From the NCBI GenBank assembly GCA_023391285.1, contig JAEWBF010000106.1, forward strand, positions 1 through 19,914: DNA of 19,914 nt. Direction: 5' to 3'. Below are positions 1-8,049 of this stretch, one piece after another; within the stretch, counting starts at the first letter, position 1, and each line of letters starts with the position of its first letter. The position numbers and the translations under genes were made by a program. The notes below the pieces were generated by a model. The model was given only the letters and a program-made list of their open reading frames with translations, was not told where the DNA came from and did no database searches. This stretch comes from Verrucomicrobiota bacterium. GTDB lineage: Bacteria; Verrucomicrobiota; Verrucomicrobiia; Opitutales; Opitutaceae.

Positions 1-42
1 GTGCCCTCACCGCGCGTGAACGCTCCTGCGCGGTGAGGGCAC
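1..42. terminator. Perfect 15-bp hairpin downstream of the operon, possible terminator
   Basis: Arms GTGCCCTCACCGCGC (1-15) and GCGCGGTGAGGGCAC (28-42) are perfect reverse complements around a 12-nt loop. The hairpin lies 22 bases beyond the stop codon of the last minus-strand gene, where an operon terminator would sit. No T-run on the minus-strand exit side can be judged because the window ends here, so it could instead be a palindromic repeat of the kind found elsewhere in this locus. Confidence 0.5.
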
Positions 43-64
43 CGCGCCTCCATTGCGGCACGAC

Positions 65-838
65 TCAGAACCCCATGCTCGCTCCACCATCGACCGGCAA
101 CACGGCGCCGGTGACGAATTTCGATGCCGGTGACGCAAGATAAACCGCCGCCCAACCCACGTCAGCAGGATCTCCCAGCTTCGCCATCGGCGTGCGGCTG
201 ATGATCTTCATTTTGCGCGTCGGATCGCCTTCGAGCGCTTTGCGTGACATCTCGGTTTCGATCCAGCCGGGAGCAATGGCATTGACGCGAATGCCATGCA
301 CCGAGAGCTCCGTCGCCATCGTGCGCAGCATCCCGATCATGGCCGACTTTGCGGCCGCATACGCGACGACCAGCGGGATCCCAAACAGCGACGCCATCGA
401 AGCCATGAAGATGATCGTGCCGTGCTTCTGCTCGATCATCCCGGGAATCACTGCGCGGCTCAGCGCATGCGCGCCGAGGATGTGCGTCGTGAGCACTTTT
501 TGGAACTCCTCGGGCGTCGTCTCCACCGCGGGCTTTTTCAGGTGGATGCCGGCATTGTTGACGAGCGAGGTGACGGGGCCGTGCTCGTTGACAAGGCGTT
601 CGACGAACGCCTGCGCTTCGTCGACCTTCGTGATGTCGTGCACCATATAAGCCGAACCGGCGCCGAGGCTCCCTACGGCGGCATTGAGTTCAGGCTCGCG
701 GCGACCGACCAGGATCACCTTGGCGCCTGCCGCGTGCATGCCGCGGGCGACCGCGAATCCGATGCCTGTGCCTCCGCCGGTGATAAGCACGGTTTGGTCG
801 CGCAATGAAAAGATGTCCGGGAACGATACTTGGTTCAT
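65..838 (-). CDS. SDR-family NAD(P)-dependent oxidoreductase (gluconate 5-/mannonate dehydrogenase-like)
   Basis: A 257-residue classical short-chain dehydrogenase of usual family length, cytoplasmic with no signal peptide. The nucleotide-binding TGGGTGIG lies at residues 20-27, NNAG at 94-97, the catalytic Ser at 147 and YAAAK at 160-164. The C-terminal VDGGASMGF is the usual SDR end. The two arginines after the second strand (LVGRRE) could favour NADP(H), which is inference. Relatives include gluconate 5-dehydrogenases, glucose dehydrogenases and SDR-type D-mannonate oxidoreductases. In an operon that also encodes a UxuA-type mannonate dehydratase, reduction of fructuronate to mannonate (UxuB role) is an attractive guess, but motifs alone cannot fix the substrate. 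It is the last gene of the minus-strand operon, 69 bases after the homocysteine methyltransferase gene. The start has no purine-rich ribosome site; the leader ends TTCCC-ATG like several neighbours. Confidence 0.9.
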   Translation of the reverse strand: MNQVSFPDIFSLRDQTVLITGGGTGIGFAVARGMHAAGAKVILVGRREPELNAAVGSLGAGSAYMVHDITKVDEAQAFVERLVNEHGPVTSLVNNAGIHLKKPAVETTPEEFQKVLTTHILGAHALSRAVIPGMIEQKHGTIIFMASMASLFGIPLVVAYAAAKSAMIGMLRTMATELSVHGIRVNAIAPGWIETEMSRKALEGDPTRKMKIISRTPMAKLGDPADVGWAAVYLASPASKFVTGAVLPVDGGASMGF

Positions 839-907
839 GGGAAGAATCTTTTCGCTTCGCGGGGGGCGCCGCTCAGCGTCGCGGCTCGTCGCCGCAAAGT
901 GAATACA

Positions 908-1816
908 TCAACCGCGTTTCGCGAACGCATCCACCACGTCGCGAATCGCGCGCGTATGATCGGGCGTGCTGCCGCAGCACGAGCCGATGATGGCCGCGTC
1001 GGCCTCGAGCGCCTCCGGCACGGACTTCGCCATGTCGGCGGGGAGTTGTTTATAAACGGCTTTCAGGTTTTCGAGCACGGGCAGGCCGGCGTTGGGCTGC
1101 ACCATGATCGGGAGCGACGTGCGCGAGCGATACTCGCGCGCGACCCGCGCGGCGCCGACCATGTCCATGCCGGTGCCGCAATTCAGCGCGACGATGTGCG
1201 CTCCGCGATCGGTGACGAACTCGGCGGCGTCTTCCGGCGAAACGCCCATCATCGTTTTGTAGAACGTTCCGTCCATCGACAGATCGTAAGCGAGGGAGGC
1301 GATAATCGTGGGCGCGCCGGCGGCTTTGGCGGCATCGATTGCAAGGCCGAGTTCCTCGAGGCCGGTCTGGGTTTCGATGATGATTGCATCCACCCCGCCC
1401 TTCACGAGCGCGACGCATTGCTCCTCGAGCGCGGAGAGCGCTTCGGCTTCCGAAAGCTCACCGTAGGGTTCGAGCAGCGCGCCGAGCGGGCCGACGTCGC
1501 CGAGCACGTAACCGGGCCGGCCACCGAACGCTTCGCGTGCGATCTTCGCGCCCTGCGCGTTGAGTTCGGCGAGTTCGGCTTCGTGGCCGTGCCGACGCAG
1601 CATGATGCGGCTGCCGCCAAACGTGTTCGTGATGATGCAATCCGCGCCGGCATCGGCGTAGCGTTTTTGAATCGCGAGCACACGATCCGGATGCGTGAGA
1701 TTCCACGCTTCGCCGCACGCGCCTTGTTCGAGGCCCGCGAGCATCAGTTGCGTGCCCATCGCACCATCGCAGACCAAACGGCGTTCGCGGGCGGCTTCGT
1801 GAAGGAGAGGGTTCAT
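908..1816 (-). CDS. Stand-alone homocysteine S-methyltransferase domain protein
   Basis: A 302-residue protein corresponding to only the N-terminal homocysteine-binding TIM barrel of cobalamin-dependent methionine synthase (MetH) and to BHMT/MmuM-type enzymes. Visible signatures are DGAMGT (17-22), NTFGG (64-68) and the three zinc-ligand cysteines of the family: Cys213 in LNCGTG and Cys280-Cys281 in GSCCGS. It should bind homocysteine thiolate through zinc and accept a methyl group to make methionine. It has no pterin, cobalamin or reactivation domain; separate genes of this operon supply each of those modules. The methyl donor could therefore be the operon's corrinoid protein (inference) or a small methyl donor such as betaine or S-methylmethionine. 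Intact length and motifs indicate a functional enzyme. The gap to the upstream amidohydrolase gene holds a palindromic repeat. Confidence 0.92.
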   Translation of the reverse strand: MNPLLHEAARERRLVCDGAMGTQLMLAGLEQGACGEAWNLTHPDRVLAIQKRYADAGADCIITNTFGGSRIMLRRHGHEAELAELNAQGAKIAREAFGGRPGYVLGDVGPLGALLEPYGELSEAEALSALEEQCVALVKGGVDAIIIETQTGLEELGLAIDAAKAAGAPTIIASLAYDLSMDGTFYKTMMGVSPEDAAEFVTDRGAHIVALNCGTGMDMVGAARVAREYRSRTSLPIMVQPNAGLPVLENLKAVYKQLPADMAKSVPEALEADAAIIGSCCGSTPDHTRAIRDVVDAFAKRG

Positions 1817-1830
1817 GGGAATAAGATTTC

Positions 1831-1895
1831 AACCACGGAGACACCAAGGCACGGAGAAAACGGCCCTCTTTGTGTCTCTGCGCCTTTGTGGTTCA
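1831..1895. repeat. Degenerate palindromic intergenic repeat (AACCACGGAGACACC type)
   Basis: Starts AACCACGGAGACACCAAGG and ends in GCGCCTTTGTGGTT. The two halves are imperfect reverse complements, both variants of a purine-rich AACCAC-(A/G)-AGGC-type unit. It fills most of the 94-base gap between the amidohydrolase and homocysteine methyltransferase genes. I recognise this sequence style as a dispersed palindromic repeat common in Verrucomicrobiota and related phyla. It carries no coding capacity; transcribed, it would form a long imperfect hairpin. Confidence 0.7.
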
Positions 1896-1910
1896 TTTGG
1901 ATCGGGGGAA

Positions 1911-3197
1911 TCAAAGACCTTTCACGTCCGCATCCTCGCTCGTTTCGAAGGCTTCGCCGTCGAAGATCACGGTGCGCGTCTTGCGGAGATTGGAAACCGT
2001 ATCCAGCGGAGAATGACGCGTGAGGATGAATCGCGGAAGAAAACCCGCTTCGATGCGGCCGAGCTTTTCCTTGTAGCGAAGGCGGACGGAGCTGACGCCG
2101 GTCGCCGCATTGATCACGGCGAGCGAGGGCATGCCGGCGCGCTCCATCAGTTCGAGCTCGTAGAGAAAATCCACGCCATGCGCGACGCCGTAAGAACCGG
2201 CATCGCTGCCGGCGATGATCGTGACACCCATCGCGTGGGCTTTCGCCAAACTCGCGGCGTGACGATCGAGGATGCCGCGAAGATTCGTCACGATGTCCGG
2301 CTCCCATTTCATCACTTCTGCGTGATCGACCTGCTTCTGCACCGGCGCGAACGTCGGCACCCAGGCGACGTGGCGATCGCGAAGTTTTGCGAGTTGGTCG
2401 TCGCGAAGGAAGAAGCCGTGTTCGACCGAGTCGACGCCTCCGTCGATCGCGCGATCGATGCCGAGATCTCCCGATGCATGCGCGAAGGTCTGGCGGTTGA
2501 AAGATTTCGCCGCGGCGACGATCTCGGCGACCTCCTCGGTCGTCATTTGCGGTTCAGCGGTGACGGCAGCTTTCTTGAAATTGATGATGCCGGTCGGGAT
2601 GAGCTTGATGCGATCCGCGCCTGCCGCGACGCGCGATGCGACGACCGCCCGCAACGAGGCGTGATTCTCAATCGCATCCGCCATGAACGAGCCGTAGCGA
2701 CCCTTGTGGTGGATCGCCGCACCCGGGCTCTCCATGTAAGGCATGAGCGGACGCGAACCGTTGCCGGTCGAACAAAGTTTGCTCAGCGCGAGACCGACGC
2801 CGTCCTTGTCGCCCGCATCGCGCACGCCGGCGATGCCGAAACGCGCGAGTTTCGGCAGACGCTCTTTCGCAAGGGCGAGGAGTTGATCCGGCGTTTGCTG
2901 AAGGTAGGCGGCGCGTTTGTCGGCATTGAGCTCGCCGCCTTCGAGAAACAGATGCGCATGCGCTTCGATCAATCCGGGCAGCAGCGTGGCATCGGGCGCG
3001 GAAACATCGGGCGCGGTTTGACCGTCGCGCAACACGTCACGCGGCGGCGTGCGGCCATCGACGCCAACGAAGAGGATTTTCGTAGCGTTATATACAACGT
3101 GAGCATCGCGACAGGGCTGCGTGCTCGTGCCGTCGAGGAGAGTGCCGACGTGGAGCCAAATCGGACGTTCGCGAGAAGCGGAAGGCATCGCGGTCAT
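1911..3197 (-). CDS. Metal-dependent amidohydrolase (imidazolonepropionase-like)
   Basis: A 428-residue member of the amidohydrolase superfamily. Metal-binding signatures are HAH at 80-82 after GLIEA, a candidate bridging Lys198 (RIKLIPTG), His240 (FAHASGD), His260 (VEHG) and Asp332 (AGSDAG). The N-terminal strand-rich segment and the C-terminal segment form the usual flanking beta-sandwich. Substrates in this family range from cyclic amides to dipeptides and lactones; nothing here fixes the choice, and its part in a methyl-transfer/sugar operon is unknown. No clear signal peptide is seen, so it is likely cytoplasmic. The ORF opens further upstream to 3242, but that extension is encoded by a palindromic repeat, so the ATG at 3197 is preferred; 3188 is also possible. 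No Shine-Dalgarno site precedes either. Confidence 0.88.
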   Translation of the reverse strand: MTAMPSASRERPIWLHVGTLLDGTSTQPCRDAHVVYNATKILFVGVDGRTPPRDVLRDGQTAPDVSAPDATLLPGLIEAHAHLFLEGGELNADKRAAYLQQTPDQLLALAKERLPKLARFGIAGVRDAGDKDGVGLALSKLCSTGNGSRPLMPYMESPGAAIHHKGRYGSFMADAIENHASLRAVVASRVAAGADRIKLIPTGIINFKKAAVTAEPQMTTEEVAEIVAAAKSFNRQTFAHASGDLGIDRAIDGGVDSVEHGFFLRDDQLAKLRDRHVAWVPTFAPVQKQVDHAEVMKWEPDIVTNLRGILDRHAASLAKAHAMGVTIIAGSDAGSYGVAHGVDFLYELELMERAGMPSLAVINAATGVSSVRLRYKEKLGRIEAGFLPRFILTRHSPLDTVSNLRKTRTVIFDGEAFETSEDADVKGL

Positions 3198-3199
3198 AG

Positions 3200-3280
3200 G
3201 TAGGGCGGGTTGTCCCCAACCCGCCGCGTTGGAGCTGCGCATGCGAATCGAACCGGCGCGTTAAGGATAACGCGCCCTAC
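3200..3280. repeat. Palindromic repeat with GTAGGGCG termini
   Basis: An 81-base inverted repeat. The left end GTAGGGCGGGTTGTCCCCAA and the reverse complement of the right end, GTAGGGCGCGTTATCCTTAA, match except at a few positions. Each arm is itself partly self-complementary (GGGTT...AACCC and GCGTTA...TAACGC), so transcripts would form a two-armed structure. It starts three bases before the preferred amidohydrolase start codon and creates a spurious 15-residue N-terminal extension of that ORF. This type is known to me as a dispersed repeat in Opitutaceae-like genomes; other copies were not searched for. Confidence 0.8.
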
Positions 3281-3303
3281 CCCATTCTTTTTGTCACGCC
3301 TTC

Positions 3304-4236
3304 TCACGAATCCACCGGCTCTGCTTCCGCGCAAATTGCCATGATCGCTTCGGCCTGGCGGAAGCCGGCGGTCTCCTGCGATTCGCCGTCTCCAGCGCGG
3401 CCCTGCTCGAGTGCTTCACGCAACTTCGAAACCATCGGATGATCCATCGGCAGCGGACCGGGCGCCTTCTCCGGGTTCGCGAGCGCGAAATCCAAACCGC
3501 GCTCCATCGCAAGCGTGAGATAAGCGTTTTCGAGTTGTTCGCGAACACCCTTCGGCGTGCCCCAGGCGAAATTAGAAAGACCCACGATGAAATGCACGCC
3601 TTTCAGTTCTGGATCGGCGTTGATCTTCTGCATCGCGTCGAGACCGATGTTGACGAGGCCGTAGGTGTCGGCGCCCACCGGCGCGAGGCCGGGATCGATG
3701 ATGATCTGGTCGAGCGAGCGATTCGCTTTCGTGACGAGAAATTCCACGAAGTGCTTCGCCGCACGATAAGAGTCGTCCGGATTCAGACATTGCGAACTGC
3801 CGCCGTCGACGAAGTGTTCTGACGCCATCACAACGACCTTGGTGTCGTAGTCCCGCACGAGCGCGATCATGTCGTCGAGGCGTTCGCGCGAAGCGGCGAT
3901 GGAGTTGAGAATCGGCTGACCGCTTTTCGCGCGATCGTAGTGTTTCAACGCGACCTCGTGGTAGCGCACCGACGGATTGTCGAAGCTGATGGGGACATTC
4001 GTGACTTCCTGAATCGCGGGGATCACGTCGGGCAGGAAGGCGAGCATTTCCTCCATCTTCACCTGAATGCGAGCGGTGCCATCGAGGTTGAGCGTGAGGT
4101 ATTGCACGCCGAGATCCGCCTGAATCTTCGCGAGATTCTGGTAACCGGCGACATCGCGCGCAGTGAACGCGTTTCGCGCGCGAGCATAGGAGTTGTTGAT
4201 GAGCTCGCCGATGAGATTGAGGGAACGTTCGGGCAT
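3304..4236 (-). CDS. Methyltetrahydrofolate:corrinoid methyltransferase, pterin-binding (AcsE/MtvA-like)
   Basis: A 310-residue TIM-barrel protein of the pterin-binding family (dihydropteroate synthase fold), length close to AcsE-type methyltransferases. Landmarks are GELINN (10-15, equivalent to GERIN), LNLDG (49-53), ISFDNP (83-88), LNSI (110-113), IDPGL (180-184) and VGLSN (218-222). It should move a methyl group between the cobalt of the operon's corrinoid protein and tetrahydrofolate; in O-demethylation systems it is the second methyltransferase (MT II) making methyl-THF. The longer ORF to 4449 overlaps the MTHFR gene in another frame and lacks family sequence before MPERSLN, so the ATG at 4236 is chosen. 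It lies 25 bases after the MTHFR gene, which would oxidise its product. The leader is an unusual run of seven C residues directly before ATG, with no Shine-Dalgarno site. Confidence 0.92.
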   Translation of the reverse strand: MPERSLNLIGELINNSYARARNAFTARDVAGYQNLAKIQADLGVQYLTLNLDGTARIQVKMEEMLAFLPDVIPAIQEVTNVPISFDNPSVRYHEVALKHYDRAKSGQPILNSIAASRERLDDMIALVRDYDTKVVVMASEHFVDGGSSQCLNPDDSYRAAKHFVEFLVTKANRSLDQIIIDPGLAPVGADTYGLVNIGLDAMQKINADPELKGVHFIVGLSNFAWGTPKGVREQLENAYLTLAMERGLDFALANPEKAPGPLPMDHPMVSKLREALEQGRAGDGESQETAGFRQAEAIMAICAEAEPVDS

Positions 4237-4261
4237 GGGGGGGAGGGAAACTTGCCTCACA

Positions 4262-4333
4262 CTAACGGCGCGAAGGGCGCAAAGGATCGGTCGGAGCCGC
4301 GAGATCCGTGGCGTCCTTGGCGACCTCCGGGTG
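4262..4333. repeat. Palindromic repeat overlapping the 3' end of the MTHFR gene
   Basis: Segment 4265-4288 and the reverse complement of 4303-4326 match at about 18 of 24 positions, giving an imperfect hairpin with GGATC at the inner end of the stem. The style (GGCGCGAAGGGCGCAAAGG and GTGGCGTCCTTGGCGACC) is that of a dispersed purine-rich repeat similar to the one at 1831. The minus-strand reading frame of the MTHFR gene runs through it and stops in its outer arm, so the repeat now encodes the protein tail. Confidence 0.65.
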
Positions 4334-5911
4334 AGGCAAATGCGGATGGGTGAGCGGGTTTTGGACGGGACGAGGTTTCGAGAAATGATCGCGGCCAAGC
4401 CACGTGTTGGCCCACGACGACGTGCGACGAAGGCTCTGATCCTGCACAACCGGCGCGTGATCGACCAGGTGACGCTCGCGGCCGTCGCCGTCGGCTTTCA
4501 ATCGCTCGTAAGCGCGCAGCCAGATGCAATCGGGATAACCGTTGACTTCGCAGCGTCCGTCGCGCGTCCCGCCGCACGGGCCGTTGCGCTGATTCTTCGC
4601 GCACTGCGATTCGGGACACAGATAAGCGATTTCCGGCAGCGAGCAGTCGCCGCAATCCTTGCAGTCGAAAAGCGCGACTTTGCTCGCGTGCTCGACGGCG
4701 CGCATGAGCTTCGGACCTTGCATCGGGTCGTCGGCGTTCGCGCACATCCGCGTGCCGAGCCGGCTGAGCATGGTTCCGGGCGTGAACATCGCGGCATGCG
4801 CCCACTTCGAGAAATGATAAACCACGCTCGTGTGTTTGGATCGTAGTGCGGGCGTGGGCGCGCGGCGCGAAGCATCGGCAAGTCCGGTGCCAGGCTGGTC
4901 GGCGTAGAAGAAAAATTCGCCGGGCCGCGAAAACGAGATTTCGCGCGCAAACTGTTTCCAATCGTCGGGCGAGAAGGAGCGCTCGATTTTCAGGATGCGA
5001 TCGATCGCGGCGAAGTTGTGCACGCCGCCGAGATAGGCGCCGCGGAAACCCAATCCGCGGTAAATCGCGATCTGCTTTGCGGCGAACTCCGCGAAGAAGA
5101 CCGCGCCTTTGTCCGGGCCTCTCGCGTGGCGCGCGCAAAGCTCCAGGAGCTCTTTACTGACGACTACTCCCGGGATGCGGCCTTCGTGAAAGATTTCCGC
5201 GACGCGTCCGCTGAGGAGATAAACGTTTCCGATCAGTGGCACGTGGCCCATGCCGTGCGCGCGCATGTAGGCGAGCAGTTCGCTCTTCTTCCGCGCGTCG
5301 AAACCGATTTGATTGATGATGAAGCGCGCGCCGCTTGCGACCTTCGCAGCGAGCTTCGCGTATTGCGGCATCACTTCGCCTTCGCGAAGTTTGAAATTCG
5401 TGGTGACCGCACCGACGAGGAAGTGGGTCTGCTCGAAACGCGCGCGTTTGCCGGAGCCCGGAACTTCGTTCGGATCGAGGCCCTGATTCATCTGCGACAA
5501 CATCGAGATGAGCCCGACCGAATCGATGTCGAAGACCGGCTTGGCGGTGCCCCCCGCGCCCGCGACGGGATAATCGCCCGTCATCGCAAGGATGTTGTTG
5601 AAACCTTCGCTGTGCAGGAGCCACGCCTCGCTCTCGAGTCCGTTGCGATTGAGATCCTTGCACGTGAGATGGATCACCACCTCCTTGCCCGCGTAGAGGA
5701 TCGGTTTGCCGAGCGCGGTCGGCGCGAGCTGCGGATTGCCGCCGGCGTTGTCCGTGATCGAGATCCAGTCGATGTCGGGGCACGCAACCAATTCGTTGGC
5801 GAACGCGCGCGCTTTGATCGCGCTGCGTTCGCTCATGCCGCCGCGAACGGAAACCAGTTCGGTTCCGAGGAGGAATCGGTCGGTCTCGAGGCTTTCGCGG
5901 AGAGTCAGCAT
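4262..5911 (-). CDS. Methylenetetrahydrofolate reductase fused to a MetV-like Cys-rich C-terminal domain
   Basis: A 549-residue two-domain protein. Residues 1 to about 320 are an MTHFR (MetF) barrel: GTELVSVRGG (16-25) holds the counterpart of the catalytic Glu, and HLTCKDLNRN (81-90) with NNILAMTGDYP (105-115) are the folate/FAD segments. Residues about 365-475 resemble the MTHFR C-terminal/MetV domain, with CKDCGDC (417-423), then Cys432, 437, 446, 454 and 462, suited to zinc or iron-sulfur binding. Acetogens carry MetF and MetV as separate subunits; here they are one chain. In this operon the enzyme probably oxidises methyl-THF made from the substrate methyl group, though the reductive direction is possible. 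The last ~20 residues (from PEVAKDATD onward) are encoded by a palindromic repeat that also supplies the stop codon. The start is preceded by a GGGGAG purine stretch. Confidence 0.93.
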   Translation of the reverse strand: MLTLRESLETDRFLLGTELVSVRGGMSERSAIKARAFANELVACPDIDWISITDNAGGNPQLAPTALGKPILYAGKEVVIHLTCKDLNRNGLESEAWLLHSEGFNNILAMTGDYPVAGAGGTAKPVFDIDSVGLISMLSQMNQGLDPNEVPGSGKRARFEQTHFLVGAVTTNFKLREGEVMPQYAKLAAKVASGARFIINQIGFDARKKSELLAYMRAHGMGHVPLIGNVYLLSGRVAEIFHEGRIPGVVVSKELLELCARHARGPDKGAVFFAEFAAKQIAIYRGLGFRGAYLGGVHNFAAIDRILKIERSFSPDDWKQFAREISFSRPGEFFFYADQPGTGLADASRRAPTPALRSKHTSVVYHFSKWAHAAMFTPGTMLSRLGTRMCANADDPMQGPKLMRAVEHASKVALFDCKDCGDCSLPEIAYLCPESQCAKNQRNGPCGGTRDGRCEVNGYPDCIWLRAYERLKADGDGRERHLVDHAPVVQDQSLRRTSSWANTWLGRDHFSKPRPVQNPLTHPHLPHPEVAKDATDLAAPTDPLRPSRR

Positions 5912-5936
5912 GAGCGACTCCCCGCGCCGCCCTGGA

Positions 5937-6017
5937 TCATTCTGAAGGAGTTGAAATATTCCGATGTGCGTCCGACCGCGGTCGTCGCCCTGGATTCTTC
6001 GCTTCGCTCAGAATGAC
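5937..6017. repeat. Palindromic repeat, TCATTCTGA family, copy 1
   Basis: Outer arms TCATTCTGA (5937-5945) and TCAGAATGA (6008-6016) are exact reverse complements. The right side GATTCTTCGCTTCGCTCAG is nearly the same as the reverse complement of the left arm of the element at 13645, so the two are copies of one family; the left interior of this copy is degenerate. It occupies most of the 125-base gap between the GH51 and MTHFR genes. Confidence 0.65.
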
Positions 6018-6036
6018 AACAGGGGGGCATTCTGGA

Positions 6037-8049
6037 TTACCTGAGCGGCAGCGCGAACACCGTCGCGCTGAGCGCCGGCACCCGTAGTGCCTGGGTGGAG
6101 ACGTTCTTCGTTTCGACGATGTCGACGGCGCGCGGCTGGCCGGGCGTGTTGTGCACTTCGGGGTTGGCGCCGGCGATGTGCCAGCGCGTGCCCTGGCCCG
6201 CGAGCGCGGAATTGGCGACGTCGAGCTTCAGTTCGATTTCTTCGTTCGTGGGATTCACGACGCCGACGGTGAGCGTCTTGCCGTCCTTCGAGAGCGCGGC
6301 GGCGACATCGCGATCGCCGAATTCCTGTCCGAGCACGAGCGGGGTCTCGCCGAACTTGGCCCGATACATCTGGAGCACAAGTCCGGTCGTTTCCATCTCG
6401 GCGGCGGTGCGCGTCGTTTTGATGGCGCCGATGACGTTCACCGTCTGCGCGTAGTGCGCCATTTGCACGATGTCGCTTTGGCGGAAGTATTCGTGGAGGC
6501 CGGCCGCGATGCCGAGGCCGTCCTGAAGTTCATACACGCAACCGAGTTCGCCGTAGGCGTATTCGCGGTGCCAGTAGTTCCACTCGTCCATCGCGATCGG
6601 AACGACGCGGCCTTTCAAATTCGGCAGGCTGGCCTGCAGCTTGCGATGGCCTTCGACTTTGTCGCGGATCGCCTTGCGGACCATGCCGGTGTGCGTGACG
6701 ACGTCGGTGCGGTCGGACTTGTTCCACGGCACGCGGCCCACGTAGAAGTGTTCCGACAAGTAGTTCATGTGGTCGGCGCATTCCTCGAGCATGATGTGCG
6801 AGCAGGTCTTGCCGGACTTCGCCTGCGCCGGGTCGTGGTCCTTGTTGATGGTCGTGAGATCGCCGACCGCGACGAGTTCGAGCGACGGGTCGACCTTCCA
6901 CATGTATTCCGCGACCTGGTTGTGCTTCAGCGTGTAATGCTGCATCTGCATGAACCCGAGCTGCCACGGGCCGAACATCTCGTTGCCGACGCACCAGTAT
7001 TTGACGTTGTAAGGTTCGCGGTTGCCGTTCTTCGCGCGCCAGCTGCCGCCGACGGTGTCGGTGCCGCGGTTGGTATATTCAACCCATTGCGCGGCGGAGT
7101 AGGCGTCGCCGAAGCCGGTGTTGGCGGCGATCATCGGCTGGGTGCCGATCTCGCGGCAGAAGAGGATGAACTCGTCCGTGCCGAAGTCGTTGTGTTCGAC
7201 GCCCGTCCAGGCGGGATTCTTGCGGGGCGGACGGCGGTCGCGGTCGCCGATGCCATCGCGCCAGTCGTAACCGCTGACGAAGTTGCCGCCCGGCCAGCGA
7301 TACACGGAGCCGTTGAGCTGTTTCAGGAGCGCGAGCGTGTCGCGGCGCATGCCTTTGAAGTTATCGGACGGCATCAGCGACGGCGGCCCGAGCAGCACGT
7401 CGCCACCCAGAACGCGGAGTTCGAGTTGCGCGCCTTTTTCCGTGCCGGCCTTGGGCGTGAGCGCGAAGGTTTTCTTGGAGTAATCTTTGCCGGAGAACGT
7501 CAGCTTGGTCGAAGCGCGGTCGTTCGCGCCTTCGCCCCAGACGAGCGTGACTTCGATCTCGGCCTTCCCGGAGAGCGGCTTCGCCCAAACGTAGCCGTCG
7601 TAACGCAGTCCGCCCTTCACTCCGAGGTCGCGTTGGCGCAGACCGGCGCCGGCATTGACGCGCGGCGAGTGTTTGCCGACGAACGCATCTTCCGTGACCA
7701 TCGTGACGGCAGACGCGTCGCCGATGATCTGCCACGGCGAGGCGCCCACGACGGGAAACGCGCCGCCGACGAGTTGTCCGGGGAAATCGGGATTCTCGAT
7801 CTCGCGGTAAGGCGAGTAGTGGGCGGTGATCGGGAAGTAGAACTTTCGATCCTCGAGCACCTCGGCCCAGATGCCGCCGTAGATGCAGCGGCCCATGTGC
7901 TCGATGAATTGCCCGTAGATGAAGGGATTGATCGGGGCGCCGGTCTTGGTCGTGTCGATTTTAACGTCGAGCGACGCGGCAGCGCAGACGTTCGCGAGGG
8001 AGATTGCGGCAACAGCAATCCAACGACGCAGGGAATGGGGAGTTTTCAT
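6037..8049 (-). CDS. Secreted GH51-family alpha-L-arabinofuranosidase
   Basis: A 670-residue glycoside hydrolase with an N-terminal signal peptide (MKTPHSLRRW, hydrophobic stretch, cleavage probably after VCAAA near residue 25), so it acts in the periplasm or outside. The family start FIYGQFIEHMGRCIYGGIWAE is at 44-64. A beta-rich, carbohydrate-binding-like insert spans about 85-220. RWPGGNFVSGYDW is at 251-263. The catalytic pair is Glu357 in WCVGNE (acid/base) and Glu489 in MDEWNYW (nucleophile). The C-terminal beta domain ends ATVFALPLR. It should release terminal alpha-L-arabinofuranose from arabinoxylan, arabinan or similar side chains. It sits between the corrinoid protein and MTHFR genes, 88 bases after the former, which links methyl transfer to polysaccharide use. 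No Shine-Dalgarno site; the leader is CTCACTCCGC-ATG. Confidence 0.93.
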   Translation of the reverse strand: MKTPHSLRRWIAVAAISLANVCAAASLDVKIDTTKTGAPINPFIYGQFIEHMGRCIYGGIWAEVLEDRKFYFPITAHYSPYREIENPDFPGQLVGGAFPVVGASPWQIIGDASAVTMVTEDAFVGKHSPRVNAGAGLRQRDLGVKGGLRYDGYVWAKPLSGKAEIEVTLVWGEGANDRASTKLTFSGKDYSKKTFALTPKAGTEKGAQLELRVLGGDVLLGPPSLMPSDNFKGMRRDTLALLKQLNGSVYRWPGGNFVSGYDWRDGIGDRDRRPPRKNPAWTGVEHNDFGTDEFILFCREIGTQPMIAANTGFGDAYSAAQWVEYTNRGTDTVGGSWRAKNGNREPYNVKYWCVGNEMFGPWQLGFMQMQHYTLKHNQVAEYMWKVDPSLELVAVGDLTTINKDHDPAQAKSGKTCSHIMLEECADHMNYLSEHFYVGRVPWNKSDRTDVVTHTGMVRKAIRDKVEGHRKLQASLPNLKGRVVPIAMDEWNYWHREYAYGELGCVYELQDGLGIAAGLHEYFRQSDIVQMAHYAQTVNVIGAIKTTRTAAEMETTGLVLQMYRAKFGETPLVLGQEFGDRDVAAALSKDGKTLTVGVVNPTNEEIELKLDVANSALAGQGTRWHIAGANPEVHNTPGQPRAVDIVETKNVSTQALRVPALSATVFALPLR

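Noticed and set aside
830..3203. Long plus-strand open frames opposite the homocysteine methyltransferase and amidohydrolase genes
   Set aside because: Both are mirror frames of well-supported enzymes and show only compositionally biased sequence.
3198..3242. 15-residue upstream extension of the amidohydrolase
   Set aside because: Encoded by a palindromic intergenic repeat; family sequence begins downstream.
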